Below, one piece after another: positions 45,040-52,999 of a DNA stretch of 64,000 nt. Numbering within the stretch: the first letter of the stretch is position 1; each line of letters begins with the position of its first letter. The translations under genes and the position numbers were made by a program. Source of the stretch: Streptomyces sp. Z26 (GTDB taxonomy: Bacteria > Actinomycetota > Actinomycetes > Streptomycetales > Streptomycetaceae); the NCBI RefSeq assembly GCF_003665095.1, contig NZ_RCHV01000002.1, forward strand, positions 682,001 through 746,000. The letters run 5' to 3'. The notes under the pieces were generated by a model. The model worked only from the letters and a program-made list of their open reading frames with translations. It was not told the DNA's origin and did no database searches.

Positions 45040-45232
45040 GGGGACCTCTCTCCTCGGTGGGCGCGTTCCCGTGGGGGCGCCCGTGGTGCGTACGGCGTAC
45101 GCGACCCGTACGGGGGCGCCGCCCCGCCGCCCTTCCCAGCGTCCCCCGGGGCGCGGACGCCCGCCATTCGCGCCCGTACGCGTACGGGCGCCGGGGCTGC
45201 GGGCGCGGGGCGGGACGGCGCGGGGCCGCCGG

Positions 45233-45742
45233 TCAGGGCGGGGGCAGGAGGGTGCCGAGCGGTCCGAGGTCCAGATTCAGGTCCTCCAGGCGGAGGCCGT
45301 GCTCGTCGCACAGCTCCGCCATCCGCTCCTGGAGCGTCATCAGCGTCAGCCCGATCCGCTCCTCCTGCTCCTCGCTCAGGTCGCCCTCGTCCACACGGTG
45401 CAGGGCGGTGCGTTCCATCAGCTGCCGCAGCAGTTCGACGAGGGTCAGGACGAGCTTCATCAGGTCCCGCTCCACCGTGTCCGGGTCGGTGCGGACGCGC
45501 TGCGCGAGCCCGCTGCCGCCGTGCTCGCCCGGGGCCTCCGGCAGCAGGTCGAAGGCGCGCGCGGCGGCCCGCGCCACCTCGTCGATACGGGCGCCGCCGT
45601 CCGGCGCGGACGCGGGCGGCGCGGCGGCCACGGGTGTCGCGGCCACGGGTGTCGCGGGTCGCACGGCTGCCGCCTCCTTCCGCCCCCTCCCGGGAGCCGC
45701 CGGTTCCGGCCCGCCCGGTCCCGGCTCCCCGCGCGCGGTCAC
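45233..45742 (-). CDS. gvpK: gas vesicle protein GvpK
   Basis: 169 residues from a GTG. After a Pro/Ala-rich leader of about 50 residues comes the GvpK core: [39 protein letters not shown] and [17 protein letters not shown], a helical domain. GvpK is needed for vesicle assembly but is not a major shell component. Last gene of the operon, its GTG overlapping the gvpS stop by four bases. Confidence 0.93.
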   Translation of the reverse strand: MTARGEPGPGGPEPAAPGRGRKEAAAVRPATPVAATPVAAAPPASAPDGGARIDEVARAAARAFDLLPEAPGEHGGSGLAQRVRTDPDTVERDLMKLVLTLVELLRQLMERTALHRVDEGDLSEEQEERIGLTLMTLQERMAELCDEHGLRLEDLNLDLGPLGTLLPPP

Positions 45743-45987
45743 CAGACCACCGGGGTGTCCGCCGTGACCGAGCGGACCACGGCCCGCAGGTCGATGTGCA
45801 CGAGGTCGACGTCGGCCACCGACAGGACCACGTCCCCGGCCAGCACCGCGCCGCCGTTCAGCAGCCGGTCCAGCAGGTCGATCAGGGCCACCGACCGCCC
45901 GGCGAGGGCCGGTTCGTCCTCGAAGCCCCGCAGGAGCACGTCGTCCGCGCGCGGCACGTGGTCCCAGGGCGTTCCGTCACCGGGCAC
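45739..45987 (-). CDS. gvpS: gas vesicle protein GvpS (GvpA/J family)
   Basis: 82 residues from the GTG at 45987, which has GGAGGA upstream; an in-frame start 21 bp earlier would lie further inside gvpL. ALIDLLDRLLNGGAVLAGDV and VLSVADVDLVHIDLRAVV are a degenerate GvpA-type fold with its two helices and beta hairpin. GvpS is a minor structural or nucleation relative typical of actinobacterial clusters. Overlaps gvpL by 11 bp and gvpK by 4 bp. Confidence 0.88.
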   Translation of the reverse strand: MPGDGTPWDHVPRADDVLLRGFEDEPALAGRSVALIDLLDRLLNGGAVLAGDVVLSVADVDLVHIDLRAVVRSVTADTPVVW

Positions 45988-46918
45988 GGCTGTCCTCCTC
46001 CCGCCCACCCGCGGCGTCCGCGGGCTCCCGTACGGCGTCCTCCCGTACGGGCGCCGGGTCGCGTACGGGCGTGGCGAAGGAGTACGGCGCCCACGGCCCC
46101 GTCACCTCGATCCGCACCCCCGGCAGGCCCCGGTCCGCCTCCTCGACCGCCGCGCGGAACTCCTCGGAGCGGTCGCGTGCGACGAGGAACGCCTCGTTCG
46201 CGAGGTTCTGCCCGCTGCCGGTGGCGAGTTCGCCCTGCTGCGGCCGGTGCGTCACCCGGTCCTCGGCGTACTCCGCGGCGGCGGCCAGGGCACGCCGTAC
46301 GGCCTCCTGCGCCGTACGGTGCGCCTCGTCGCGCGCCGTACGCTGCGCCCGGCGCTGCCGCAGGTACGCGCGTCCCGGGCTCTCGGCGGGCGCCTCCGGA
46401 GCGGGCGCGTCCGGAGTGTCCGGGCGCGTGGTGCCGGCGGAGGGGGACGCGGCGGCCGACGGGTCAGCGTACACCTTGACGCCCCACTCCACCCGGCCCT
46501 CCAACCGCCCCAGCAGCGCGGCCAGTTCGGGCCCGGCGTCGCGGAGCATGGCGGCCACCCGAACGTCGTCCAGGTACACGGTCGCCAGCCGCAGCGGCAG
46601 CACCGTCGCGCCCCGGGCGAGGGACTCCACCACGGAGTGGTGGGCGCGGGCCAGTTCCTCCAGCTCGCCCAGGTCCTCCAGCCGGGCGCGGAGCGCGCGT
46701 TCGCCGTACGCCGCCTCCGGCACGTCGCACACCACGGCGGCCAGGCCGTGCGCGGCGACCGTGCGCAGCGGCGCGCCGTCCATGCCGGTCGCGGGGCCCA
46801 GCGCGATCTCCAGCTCGGGGGTGGCGCGGCCGACGGCGTACGCGTAGCTCAGCCGACCCGTGTCCGGCGCGGCGTACGCGTCGTCGTGGGCGTCGTACGC
46901 GTCGTCGTACGCGTTCAC
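45977..46918 (-). CDS. gvpL: gas vesicle protein GvpL/GvpF family
   Basis: 313 residues. The N-terminal ferredoxin-like half is recognisable (LSYAYAVGRATPELEIALGP, HGLAAVVCDVPEAAYGE, HHSVVESLARGATVLPLRLA) and so is the closing VEEADRGLPGVRIEVTGPWA and PYSFA. Longer than GvpF because of an Ala/Pro linker and an acidic tail. GvpF/L proteins bind GvpA during assembly. The N-terminus has a curious Asp/Tyr/Ala repeat (YDDAYDAHDDAYAA). GTG start overlaps the gvpJ stop. Confidence 0.92.
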   Translation of the reverse strand: MNAYDDAYDAHDDAYAAPDTGRLSYAYAVGRATPELEIALGPATGMDGAPLRTVAAHGLAAVVCDVPEAAYGERALRARLEDLGELEELARAHHSVVESLARGATVLPLRLATVYLDDVRVAAMLRDAGPELAALLGRLEGRVEWGVKVYADPSAAASPSAGTTRPDTPDAPAPEAPAESPGRAYLRQRRAQRTARDEAHRTAQEAVRRALAAAAEYAEDRVTHRPQQGELATGSGQNLANEAFLVARDRSEEFRAAVEEADRGLPGVRIEVTGPWAPYSFATPVRDPAPVREDAVREPADAAGGREEDSRAR

Positions 46919-47358
46919 CGCCCGTCACCTCCTTCCGCGTGCGGCTCCGCCGCTTCCCGCTCGATCTCGGGCTGCCGGGCCGCGCGCAGCTCCTCGATCT
47001 CCGCGCGCAGCCGCTCGTTCTCCTCCGCGAGCGACGGGCTGTGCCCGCCGTCCCCCGCGCCGACCCCACGTTCCGGTCGGCGCGGGGCACGGGAGGAGAG
47101 CGACGGGTCGTGCTCCCACCAGTCGATGCCCATCTCCTTCGCCTTGTCGACGGAGGCCACGAGCAGCCGCAGCTTGATGGTCAGCAGCTCGATGTCGAGC
47201 AGGTTGATCTGGATGTCACCGGCGATGACCACGCCCTTGTCGAGCACCCTCTCCAGGATGTCGGCGAGGTTCGCCGAGGACCCGCCGCCCTGGCCGTACG
47301 GGGCCATGCCCCTGGCCGGGGACGGGCCACCGGTACGTCGTGGAACAGGTTCGGTCAC
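46915..47358 (-). CDS. gvpJ: gas vesicle protein GvpJ
   Basis: 147 residues. The GvpA-like core is at about residues 28-85: NLADILERVLDKGVVIAGDI and QINLLDIELLTIKLRLLVAS. It is followed by DKAKEMGIDWWEHDPSLSS, the GvpJ extension, and a charged coiled-coil-like tail (EENERLRAEIEELRAARQPE). GvpJ is a minor shell protein thought to act in nucleation of the conical tips. Confidence 0.92.
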   Translation of the reverse strand: MTEPVPRRTGGPSPARGMAPYGQGGGSSANLADILERVLDKGVVIAGDIQINLLDIELLTIKLRLLVASVDKAKEMGIDWWEHDPSLSSRAPRRPERGVGAGDGGHSPSLAEENERLRAEIEELRAARQPEIEREAAEPHAEGGDGR

Positions 47359-47400
47359 GTCTGCTCAGCCTCCTCTCGGCGCGCGGTCGCGGACACCGCG

Positions 47401-48573
47401 TCAGCGGCCGGCCGGCGCCGGTTCGTCCGCGCGCTCGTCGTCGAGCTCGTCCTCGGGCTCGTCGTCCGGCTCGCGCTCCTCGTCCTCGTACGCTTCGCCT
47501 TCCGGTTCCCCGTCGTCGTCCGCGTACTCGGCCTCGTCCTCCTCGAGCTCGTCGTCCGCCTCGTCCTCGGCGCGCGCACCGTCGTCGGGCTCGGGCTCCT
47601 CCTCGTCGTCGAAGCCGTCGTCCTCGTCCCGTACGTCGTCCTCGTCGCGTACGTCGTCCTCGTCCCGGGCCTCGTCCTCGTCCCGGGCGTCCTCGTCGGA
47701 CTCGGCGTCGTCCGTACGGGCCTGCTCCTCTTCCTCCTCCGCCACGGCGTCCTCGTGCTCCACGACGACCTCGCCGTCCCGGATCTCACCGCGCCAGCCG
47801 TCGGTGGCCTCGCCGCGCGTCATGATGAACTTGCGGTAGAGCTTGAGGTCGAGCCGCGCGCGGCGGCCCTGGGCGCGCCAGATGTTGCCCGTCTTCTCGA
47901 ACAGGCCCTTGGGGAAGTACTCCAGGACCAGCAGCACCCGGGTCAGCGAGTCGCCCAGCGGGTGGAAGGTCACGACGCCCTTGACGGTGCCCTTGGCGCC
48001 CTCGGTGGTCCAGGTGATCCGCTGGTCCGGCACCTGCTCGGTGACGTTCGCCTTCCAGCTCCGGGTGGACTTGGCGACCTTGACCTTCCAGTTGCTCGTG
48101 GTGTCGTCGGCCTTCTCGACGCTGACGACGCCCTTGGCGAAGGTGCTGAACTCCTGGAACTGCGTCCACTGGTCGTACGCCTCGCGGACCGGCACGCCGA
48201 CGTCGATGTCCTCGACGATCGTGACGCTCTTCGACTTGCCGCCGCCGCCCTTGCCCTTGCCGCCGCCCCCGAAGAGGCCCTTGACCTTGTCCTTGAGGGC
48301 GTCCTTGGCCTGCGACGCGCCCGCCTTCATGGCCGCCTGCGCCGGGGACTTGCCCTCGCTCAGCGCCTCGCCGCCCTTGGCGAGGCCGCCCGCGAGACCG
48401 CCGCCGTCGGCCGACTTTTGGAGCTTGCCGACCTGTTCGCCCAACTTCTCGCCGAGACCGCTCACGGCGTGTTGGGCACGCAGCTGGAGGTAGCGGGTCA
48501 GTTCGTCCTTGAGCCGGTCGGTGGCCGGGCTCTGCGCCACGTCGTCCTTCATCTTTCCCAGCGCGCCACTCAC
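47401..48573 (-). CDS. gvpZ: SRPBCC-domain gas vesicle accessory protein (GvpZ-like)
   Basis: 390 residues in three parts: an amphipathic helical region (1-110, LTRYLQLRAQHAVSGLGEKL, Lys/Gly-rich end), an SRPBCC/polyketide-cyclase-like domain (115-265, VTIVEDIDVGVPVREAYDQW, VVTFHPLGDSLTRVLLVLEY) and an extremely acidic, low-complexity tail of about 115 residues (repeats such as RDEDDVRDEDDVRDEDD). Position matches gvpZ in actinobacterial gvpOAFGYZJLSK clusters; the symbol is from synteny. Its role in vesicles is not established. The ATG overlaps the gvpY stop. Confidence 0.8.
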   Translation of the reverse strand: MSGALGKMKDDVAQSPATDRLKDELTRYLQLRAQHAVSGLGEKLGEQVGKLQKSADGGGLAGGLAKGGEALSEGKSPAQAAMKAGASQAKDALKDKVKGLFGGGGKGKGGGGKSKSVTIVEDIDVGVPVREAYDQWTQFQEFSTFAKGVVSVEKADDTTSNWKVKVAKSTRSWKANVTEQVPDQRITWTTEGAKGTVKGVVTFHPLGDSLTRVLLVLEYFPKGLFEKTGNIWRAQGRRARLDLKLYRKFIMTRGEATDGWRGEIRDGEVVVEHEDAVAEEEEEQARTDDAESDEDARDEDEARDEDDVRDEDDVRDEDDGFDDEEEPEPDDGARAEDEADDELEEDEAEYADDDGEPEGEAYEDEEREPDDEPEDELDDERADEPAPAGR

Positions 48574-49208
48574 TTGCGACCCCCTCGGTTGCCGGAGGAA
48601 GCCGTCTTCGCGGCGCCGGACTTGGCGGTACGGGCACCCGAACCGGCCGTACGGGCACCGGACTTGGCGGCCCCGCCGCCGGAGGCGGCCTTCTTGCGCG
48701 CGCCGGAGGCGGCCTTGCGCGGCTGCGCGGACGCGGCCTTCGTACGGCGCTCCCCTCCACCGGAACCGGAGCCGGAGCCGCTGCCGGAGTCGGTCTCGCG
48801 GGCGGAGCCCTTGCGCTCGCCGCCGGAGTCGCCGTCGCGGTCACGATCCGTGTCGCGCTCGTCGGACGACGCCTCCGCGTCGCCGTCCCGGGCGTCGTCA
48901 CCGTCGCGGTCGTCGTCCTCCAGACCGGCGGACCGGTTCTGGAGCGAGTCCGCCAACCGGTTCGCGCGGCTGGTCAGCGCCGAGGTGGCCGCCGTACGCG
49001 TCGAGTCCAGCAGTTCCTCGCGCACCTGCTTGCTCAGGGCGCTGAACGCAGGCGAGTTGGCCGCCATCCGGACCAGCTGCTGCGGATCGACGCTGAGCTT
49101 CTTGCCCGCCAGCGCCATGCCCAGCGCGATGGCCAGTTTCGCCTTCTTCGTGCGGCCGAGGACGTACCCGCCCACGAGCGCCACGCCTATCTTGCCGTTG
49201 GTCATCAT
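48570..49208 (-). CDS. gvpY: gas vesicle cluster accessory protein (GvpY-like)
   Basis: About 212 residues from the ATG at 49208, preceded by AAGGAG; an in-frame GTG further up is less likely. The first 90 residues are helical with a hydrophobic stretch (KIGVALVGGYVLGRTKKAKL, AIALGMALAGKK). The rest is disordered: an Asp/Arg-rich block, then a Ser/Gly block and a basic Ala/Lys tail like histone H1 (RKKAASGGGAAKSGA). Symbol from synteny. The basic tail next to an acidic-tailed partner gene suggests charge pairing. Confidence 0.78.
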   Translation of the reverse strand: MMTNGKIGVALVGGYVLGRTKKAKLAIALGMALAGKKLSVDPQQLVRMAANSPAFSALSKQVREELLDSTRTAATSALTSRANRLADSLQNRSAGLEDDDRDGDDARDGDAEASSDERDTDRDRDGDSGGERKGSARETDSGSGSGSGSGGGERRTKAASAQPRKAASGARKKAASGGGAAKSGARTAGSGARTAKSGAAKTASSGNRGGRK

Positions 49209-49256
49209 GTGCTTCTTCTCCTTCACGGCCACCCGTCGCCCGACCCGTCGCGGGTC

Positions 49257-49514
49257 TCAGTGGGGCGGCAGCGGCCGGGGTCTGTTCTCTTCGAGCCATT
49301 CGAGGCGGTCGAGGAGTTCGTCCTCCCTGCGGTCGAACTCCTCCTCGTCGATCTCGCCGTCGACGAGCGCCTGCTCCAGTTCCCGCAGCTCCCGCTGGAC
49401 GGGCGCGGGGTCGTAGTACTCGTCCTCAGCTGTCGCGACCACCTGGTCGAGCACCCACGCGACGCCCCGTACGGGTGCGGCCGGGAGCGTGAGCAGCTGG
49501 GTGAGGAGTCCCAT
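49257..49514 (-). CDS. gvpG: gas vesicle protein GvpG
   Basis: 85 residues, normal length. Conserved GLLTQLLTLPAAPVRGVAWV and the Glu-rich helical AEDEYYDPAPVQRELRELEQ and EEFDRREDELLDRLEWLEEN are GvpG hallmarks. GvpG interacts with GvpF/L and GvpA during assembly. It starts 16 bp after gvpF. Confidence 0.95.
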   Translation of the reverse strand: MGLLTQLLTLPAAPVRGVAWVLDQVVATAEDEYYDPAPVQRELRELEQALVDGEIDEEEFDRREDELLDRLEWLEENRPRPLPPH

Positions 49515-49529
49515 GACCGCCGTCCCCGC

Positions 49530-50243
49530 TCAGACGAAGCTGTACGGCGGCAGCGGCCCGTGCAGCCGCAGGTCGTACTCCTCGCCGCGGCGCTCGGCCT
49601 CGGCGCGTACGGCCTCCGCGAAGTCCTCGGCCCGCGCGCGTTCCACCAGGAAGGACGCGTTGAGGAAGTCCTTCTCCGTCGGCGCGTTCCCGCTGTGCTG
49701 GACCGCGAGCGGTACGACCCGCTCGACGACCGCGGCCGCGTCGGTCTCCTTGTGCCGCTCGACCTCCTGGGAGACCAGCTCCCCGAGGGCGACGCGGTCG
49801 TCGTGCGCGCCCGGGTCCTGACGGGTGCGCTCGTTGAGCCGCCGCACGTCGTCGGACTCGCGGACGATCTGCCGCAGCAGCCCGTCCTCGTCGCGGGAGA
49901 CCTTCAGGTTGTACTCGACGCAGCCCGCCACCTGCTGGAGCCGCTCGGTGTAACCCTCGGCGTTCTGCTCCAGGGCCGCCACGACGGACGGCTCGTCCTC
50001 GGCGACGAGGCCGAAGCGCATCGGCAGGACGGCGCCGTCCTGCATCAGCCGTTCCAGTACGGCGTGGTGGGCGGCCAGGTCCCGGCGCTTGGCGCGGAGT
50101 TCGTCGGGCGCCTCGCTGACCACCGCGGTCAGGGACCCGCCGGACAGCGTGCGCAGCTCCCCGGCGGGATCGCCGACACCCGGCAGTCCGTCGAGACGTG
50201 CGGGGTGGTCTGCGGCCGTGACCGCGTACACGTAGACACCCAT
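49530..50243 (-). CDS. gvpF: gas vesicle protein GvpF
   Basis: 237 residues. GVYVYAVTAADHPARLDGLP opens the family fold; SLTAVVSEAPDELRAKRRDL, HHAVLERLMQDGAVLPMRFG and VEYNLKV, and the C-terminal YDLRLHGPLPPYSF follow. GvpF binds GvpA monomers and is essential for vesicles in most systems. The ATG is three bases after the gvpA stop. Confidence 0.95.
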   Translation of the reverse strand: MGVYVYAVTAADHPARLDGLPGVGDPAGELRTLSGGSLTAVVSEAPDELRAKRRDLAAHHAVLERLMQDGAVLPMRFGLVAEDEPSVVAALEQNAEGYTERLQQVAGCVEYNLKVSRDEDGLLRQIVRESDDVRRLNERTRQDPGAHDDRVALGELVSQEVERHKETDAAAVVERVVPLAVQHSGNAPTEKDFLNASFLVERARAEDFAEAVRAEAERRGEEYDLRLHGPLPPYSFV

Positions 50244-50246
50244 GGG

Positions 50247-50714
50247 TCAGCTCTCCTCCTCTTCCTTGCGGCGGGTGGTGCGGCGCGTGCCGCTCGAACG
50301 GGACGAGGACGACGACGAGGACTTGGTCCGCCGCTCCTCCTCCGGCTCGGCGTCCCGGTCGGAACCCTTCTGGAACGACTCGCTGAACGCCTCGACCGCG
50401 CCGGTCAGCGCGCCCTTCGACTTGCCCTTGGCGCCGCTCTCGGTCGCGTCCCCGACGAGGTCGGTGAGCCCGCTGGGCGCCTTGTCGCCCGCTTCGAGGT
50501 CGAGCCGGTTGCAGGCCTCGGCGAAGCGCAGGTACGTGTCGACGCTGGCGACCACGATGCGTACGTCGACCTTGAGGATCTCTATGCCGACCAGGGAGAC
50601 CCGGGCGAACACGTCGATCACCAGCCCCCGGTCCAGGATGAGTTCGAGAACGTCGTAGAGGCTGCCCGAACCTCCCCTGCCGCCGCCGGAGTTGGACTGC
50701 TGCATCACTGTCAT
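50247..50714 (-). CDS. gvpA: gas vesicle major structural protein GvpA with extended tail
   Basis: 155 residues. The canonical GvpA core is at residues 17-72: [20 protein letters not shown] and [20 protein letters not shown], then [16 protein letters not shown]. It forms the rib-like protein shell. Unlike the ~70-residue cyanobacterial GvpA, this one continues with about 80 charged, Ser/Lys/Arg-rich residues ([20 protein letters not shown]), likely exposed. AAGGAAG precedes the ATG. A second in-frame ATG lies three codons in. Confidence 0.95.
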   Translation of the reverse strand: MTVMQQSNSGGGRGGSGSLYDVLELILDRGLVIDVFARVSLVGIEILKVDVRIVVASVDTYLRFAEACNRLDLEAGDKAPSGLTDLVGDATESGAKGKSKGALTGAVEAFSESFQKGSDRDAEPEEERRTKSSSSSSSRSSGTRRTTRRKEEEES

Positions 50715-50895
50715 GGACGGACTTCCTTTCGGTGGCGCGGTACGCGGCCCGGCTGCGGGCCCGTACGCGCGCAGGGCGGAGCGCCACGCGGCGGGTACGT
50801 GTCCCGCCCGCCGCGTGTGCGGCCTGTCTGTCGGTATGGCCGGGCCTGTGCGTCCAAGCCCGAGGGTTCGGGGTGTCGCGGCGGACCGCGTACGG

Positions 50896-51195
50896 TCAGC
50901 GGCGTGACTCCCGGTCGGTCTGGCCCCGGGAGTAGCGGCGTACGCGCTCGTAGCCGAGCAGTTGGCCGGAGGGGTCGAGGTCGACGCGGTAGCTCGCCAT
51001 CACGCTCGTGGTCTCCGGGATGCGCTCGATCTCCACGACCTCGACGTGCGCGGTCCAGCCGTCGTCGGCCGGTTGCAGTGAGGACACCGAGTCGGGCGCG
51101 GAGCCGATGAGTTCGGCGAGCTGCCGGGCGGCGGACCGCATGGCTTCGGGCGCCGACGCCCGTTCCGCCGTGCCGTCACCGTCACTCGTGCCCAT
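50896..51195 (-). CDS. gvpO: gas vesicle protein GvpO
   Basis: 99 residues. [40 protein letters not shown] and [20 protein letters not shown] with RYSR are the complete GvpO family core. GvpO is required for vesicle production in haloarchaea and actinobacteria. First gene of the operon; 181 bp to gvpA could contain a second promoter. Confidence 0.95.
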   Translation of the reverse strand: MGTSDGDGTAERASAPEAMRSAARQLAELIGSAPDSVSSLQPADDGWTAHVEVVEIERIPETTSVMASYRVDLDPSGQLLGYERVRRYSRGQTDRESRR

Positions 51196-51402
51196 ACGTG
51201 CCTCCGTTCGGCTCGACCACGTACATCTCGTCGTGGTTCACGCCTCCCCCCTGGAAGGCGACGCGCGCCGAGTACCCACGCGCACCGATCGCACACACGG
51301 CCACACCGACGGGTTCACACGGAGGGCCACGCGCGGCGGCGCCGGGGCCAAGTGCCATACGGGGACGGCGAGTTCAGGGTCGCGGCGCAGGGGCGCGGCA
51401 AC

Positions 51403-52161
51403 CTACAGGAGGGCGCCGCCGGAGACCTCGACGCGCTGGGCGGTGGCCCAACGCAGGCCCTCGGAGGCCAGCGTGGCGATGGCGTCGCCGATCTCCTCGG
51501 GTTCGCCGACGCGGCCGAGCGCGGTCTGCCCGGCCAGGGCCCGGCGCGTCGCGGCGTCGTCCCGCATCGCGCCTCCGTTGAAGTCGGTGGCGGTCGGCCC
51601 GGGGGCGACGGAGTTGACCCGGATGCCGCGCGGCCCCAGCTCCGCGGCGAGGGTGCGGCCCAGCGCCTCCACGGCGGCCTTCGACGCAGAGTAGACCGAG
51701 GTGGCGGGGCTGGTGTGGCGGGTCAGCGACGTCGAGACGTTGATGACGTGGCCGCCTTGGGCCAACAGCGGTACGAGCGCCTGGATGAGGAAGAACGTGC
51801 CCCGGACGTTGGTGCCCATCACCGTGTCGAAGTCGTCCGTGGTGACGGTCTCCAGCGGCCCGAAGACGCCCACTCCCGCGTTGTTGACCAGGACGTCGAG
51901 CCGTGCGGTGCCCCAGCGTTCCAGCTGCGCGCCCAGTTCGGAGGTGAAGGACGCGAAGGAGGGGACGTCGCCGAGGTCGAGCCGGAGGACGGCGGCGGTC
52001 CCGCCCGCCGCCCGTATCCGCGCCGCGGTCTCCGCCGCCCCGGCCGCGTCGCCGCGGTGGGTGACGACGACCCGGGTCCCGCGTGCGGCCAGGGCGCGGG
52101 CGGCGCTGCGGCCGAGGCCGCGGTTCGCACCGGTCACCAGGGCGGTCGTGTCGCTCGTCAT
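51403..52161 (-). CDS. short-chain dehydrogenase/reductase
   Basis: 252 residues, classical SDR. NAD(P) motif ALVTGANRGLGRSAARALAA, an NNAG motif in LDVLVNNAGVGVFGPLE, catalytic Ser in GHVINVSTSLTRHTSP and the YxxxK pair in SVYSASKAAVEALG, then the PGPTATDF loop. An Arg following the Rossmann strand (VVVTHRGD) suggests NADPH preference. Substrate not known. Divergent from the TetR gene across a spacer with two palindromes, so it is the likely target. Confidence 0.93.
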   Translation of the reverse strand: MTSDTTALVTGANRGLGRSAARALAARGTRVVVTHRGDAAGAAETAARIRAAGGTAAVLRLDLGDVPSFASFTSELGAQLERWGTARLDVLVNNAGVGVFGPLETVTTDDFDTVMGTNVRGTFFLIQALVPLLAQGGHVINVSTSLTRHTSPATSVYSASKAAVEALGRTLAAELGPRGIRVNSVAPGPTATDFNGGAMRDDAATRRALAGQTALGRVGEPEEIGDAIATLASEGLRWATAQRVEVSGGALL

Positions 52162-52215
52162 GGTCTTCCTCCAGCGTGCGGGGGCAGCCGGGACGCGCCC
52201 GGCTGCCATCTCTCG

Positions 52216-52234
52216 GAGTCGAGTCACTCGACTC
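52216..52234. promoter_or_regulatory. palindromic operator 1 in the SDR/TetR spacer
   Basis: GAGTCGAGTCACTCGACTC, a perfect 9+1+9 inverted repeat, 55 bp upstream of the SDR start. Shares the GAGTCA/TGACTC-type half-sites with the second operator 30 bp away. Probable TetR binding site. Confidence 0.8.
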
Positions 52235-52264
52235 GCCTTACCGGCGCACCGTAGGCGGACCCTT

Positions 52265-52290
52265 CGAGGCGAGTCAAGTGACTCGCCTCG
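52265..52290. promoter_or_regulatory. palindromic operator 2 in the SDR/TetR spacer
   Basis: A perfect 12+2+12 inverted repeat (arm CGAGGCGAGTCA, spacer AG) ending 21 bp before the TetR start codon. Its position over the TetR leader suits autorepression. Confidence 0.85.
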
Positions 52291-52311
52291 GGGCTGCGGC
52301 ATACTCTCCGC

Positions 52312-52947
52312 ATGGCAGCAGAACTCACCGCGCACCACCGCAGGCTCGCCCGGCAGAAGCGCGAGGCGATCACCTCAGCGGCCACGGAACTGTTCCTGGA
52401 GCGCGGCTACGACGGCACCTCCCTCGCGCGGATCGCCGAAGCGGCCGAGGTCTCGAAGTCCACCCTGTTCAAGCAGTTCCCGACCAAGGCGGCCCTCTTC
52501 GAGGCCATCGTCACCGAGTCCTGGCAGCGCGACGCCGACGACACCGCCGAGCGGCCGCCGGCGGGAGACCCGCACTCCGGACTGACCACCATCGGTCGGC
52601 GCTACGCCGACCTGATCGGCCAGCCGCGCATGGCGGGCCTGTTCCGGATCGTCATCGCCGAACTGCCCCGCTTCCCCGAACTCGGGCGGATGCAGTTCCA
52701 GCTCGGGAAGCTGCCCTACTTCGCCTCCGTCCAGCACTACCTGGAGTCCGAGCACGAGGCGGGCCACGCCCACGTACCCGACGCCGAGAGCGCCGCGAAC
52801 CAGTTCCTCGGCATGATCGCCAACTACGTGCTGTGGCCCCGCATGCTGCTGACCGACTGGGCCCCGGCGCCCTCCGACGTCGACCGCGCCGTCGACGAGG
52901 CCGTCCGGACCATGCTCGCCCGGTACGCCCCCGCCCCGCCGCCCTGA
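52312..52947 (+). CDS. TetR-family transcriptional regulator
   Basis: 211 residues. The helix-turn-helix is at residues ~15-60: AITSAATELFLERGYDGTSL, ARIAEAAEVSKSTLFKQFPT with KAALFEAIV. The C-terminal helical domain carries a TetR_C_7/AefR-like IGRRYADLIGQPRMAGLFRI block. Such proteins repress a divergent enzyme gene until a ligand binds. Two palindromes in the spacer fit autoregulation and SDR control. Confidence 0.93.
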   Translation: MAAELTAHHRRLARQKREAITSAATELFLERGYDGTSLARIAEAAEVSKSTLFKQFPTKAALFEAIVTESWQRDADDTAERPPAGDPHSGLTTIGRRYADLIGQPRMAGLFRIVIAELPRFPELGRMQFQLGKLPYFASVQHYLESEHEAGHAHVPDAESAANQFLGMIANYVLWPRMLLTDWAPAPSDVDRAVDEAVRTMLARYAPAPPP

Positions 52948-52999
52948 CCCCCGGGTGCCTCACCGGCCATGACCACCACGCGTACGGCGGCGGTCCGGG

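Noticed and set aside
45040..45232. terminator between gvpK and the phosphoketolase gene
   Set aside because: The region is very GC-rich with many weak self-complementary stretches, but no clean stem-loop could be fixed by eye.
42475..46479. 1,334-residue forward frame opposite the phosphoketolase
   Set aside because: Antisense shadow of phosphoketolase and gvp genes; low-complexity Arg/Pro/Gly.
47560..47780. repetitive CGTCCTCGTC tract read as a DNA repeat element
   Set aside because: It is explained by Asp/Glu codon runs in the acidic tail of the GvpZ-like protein.
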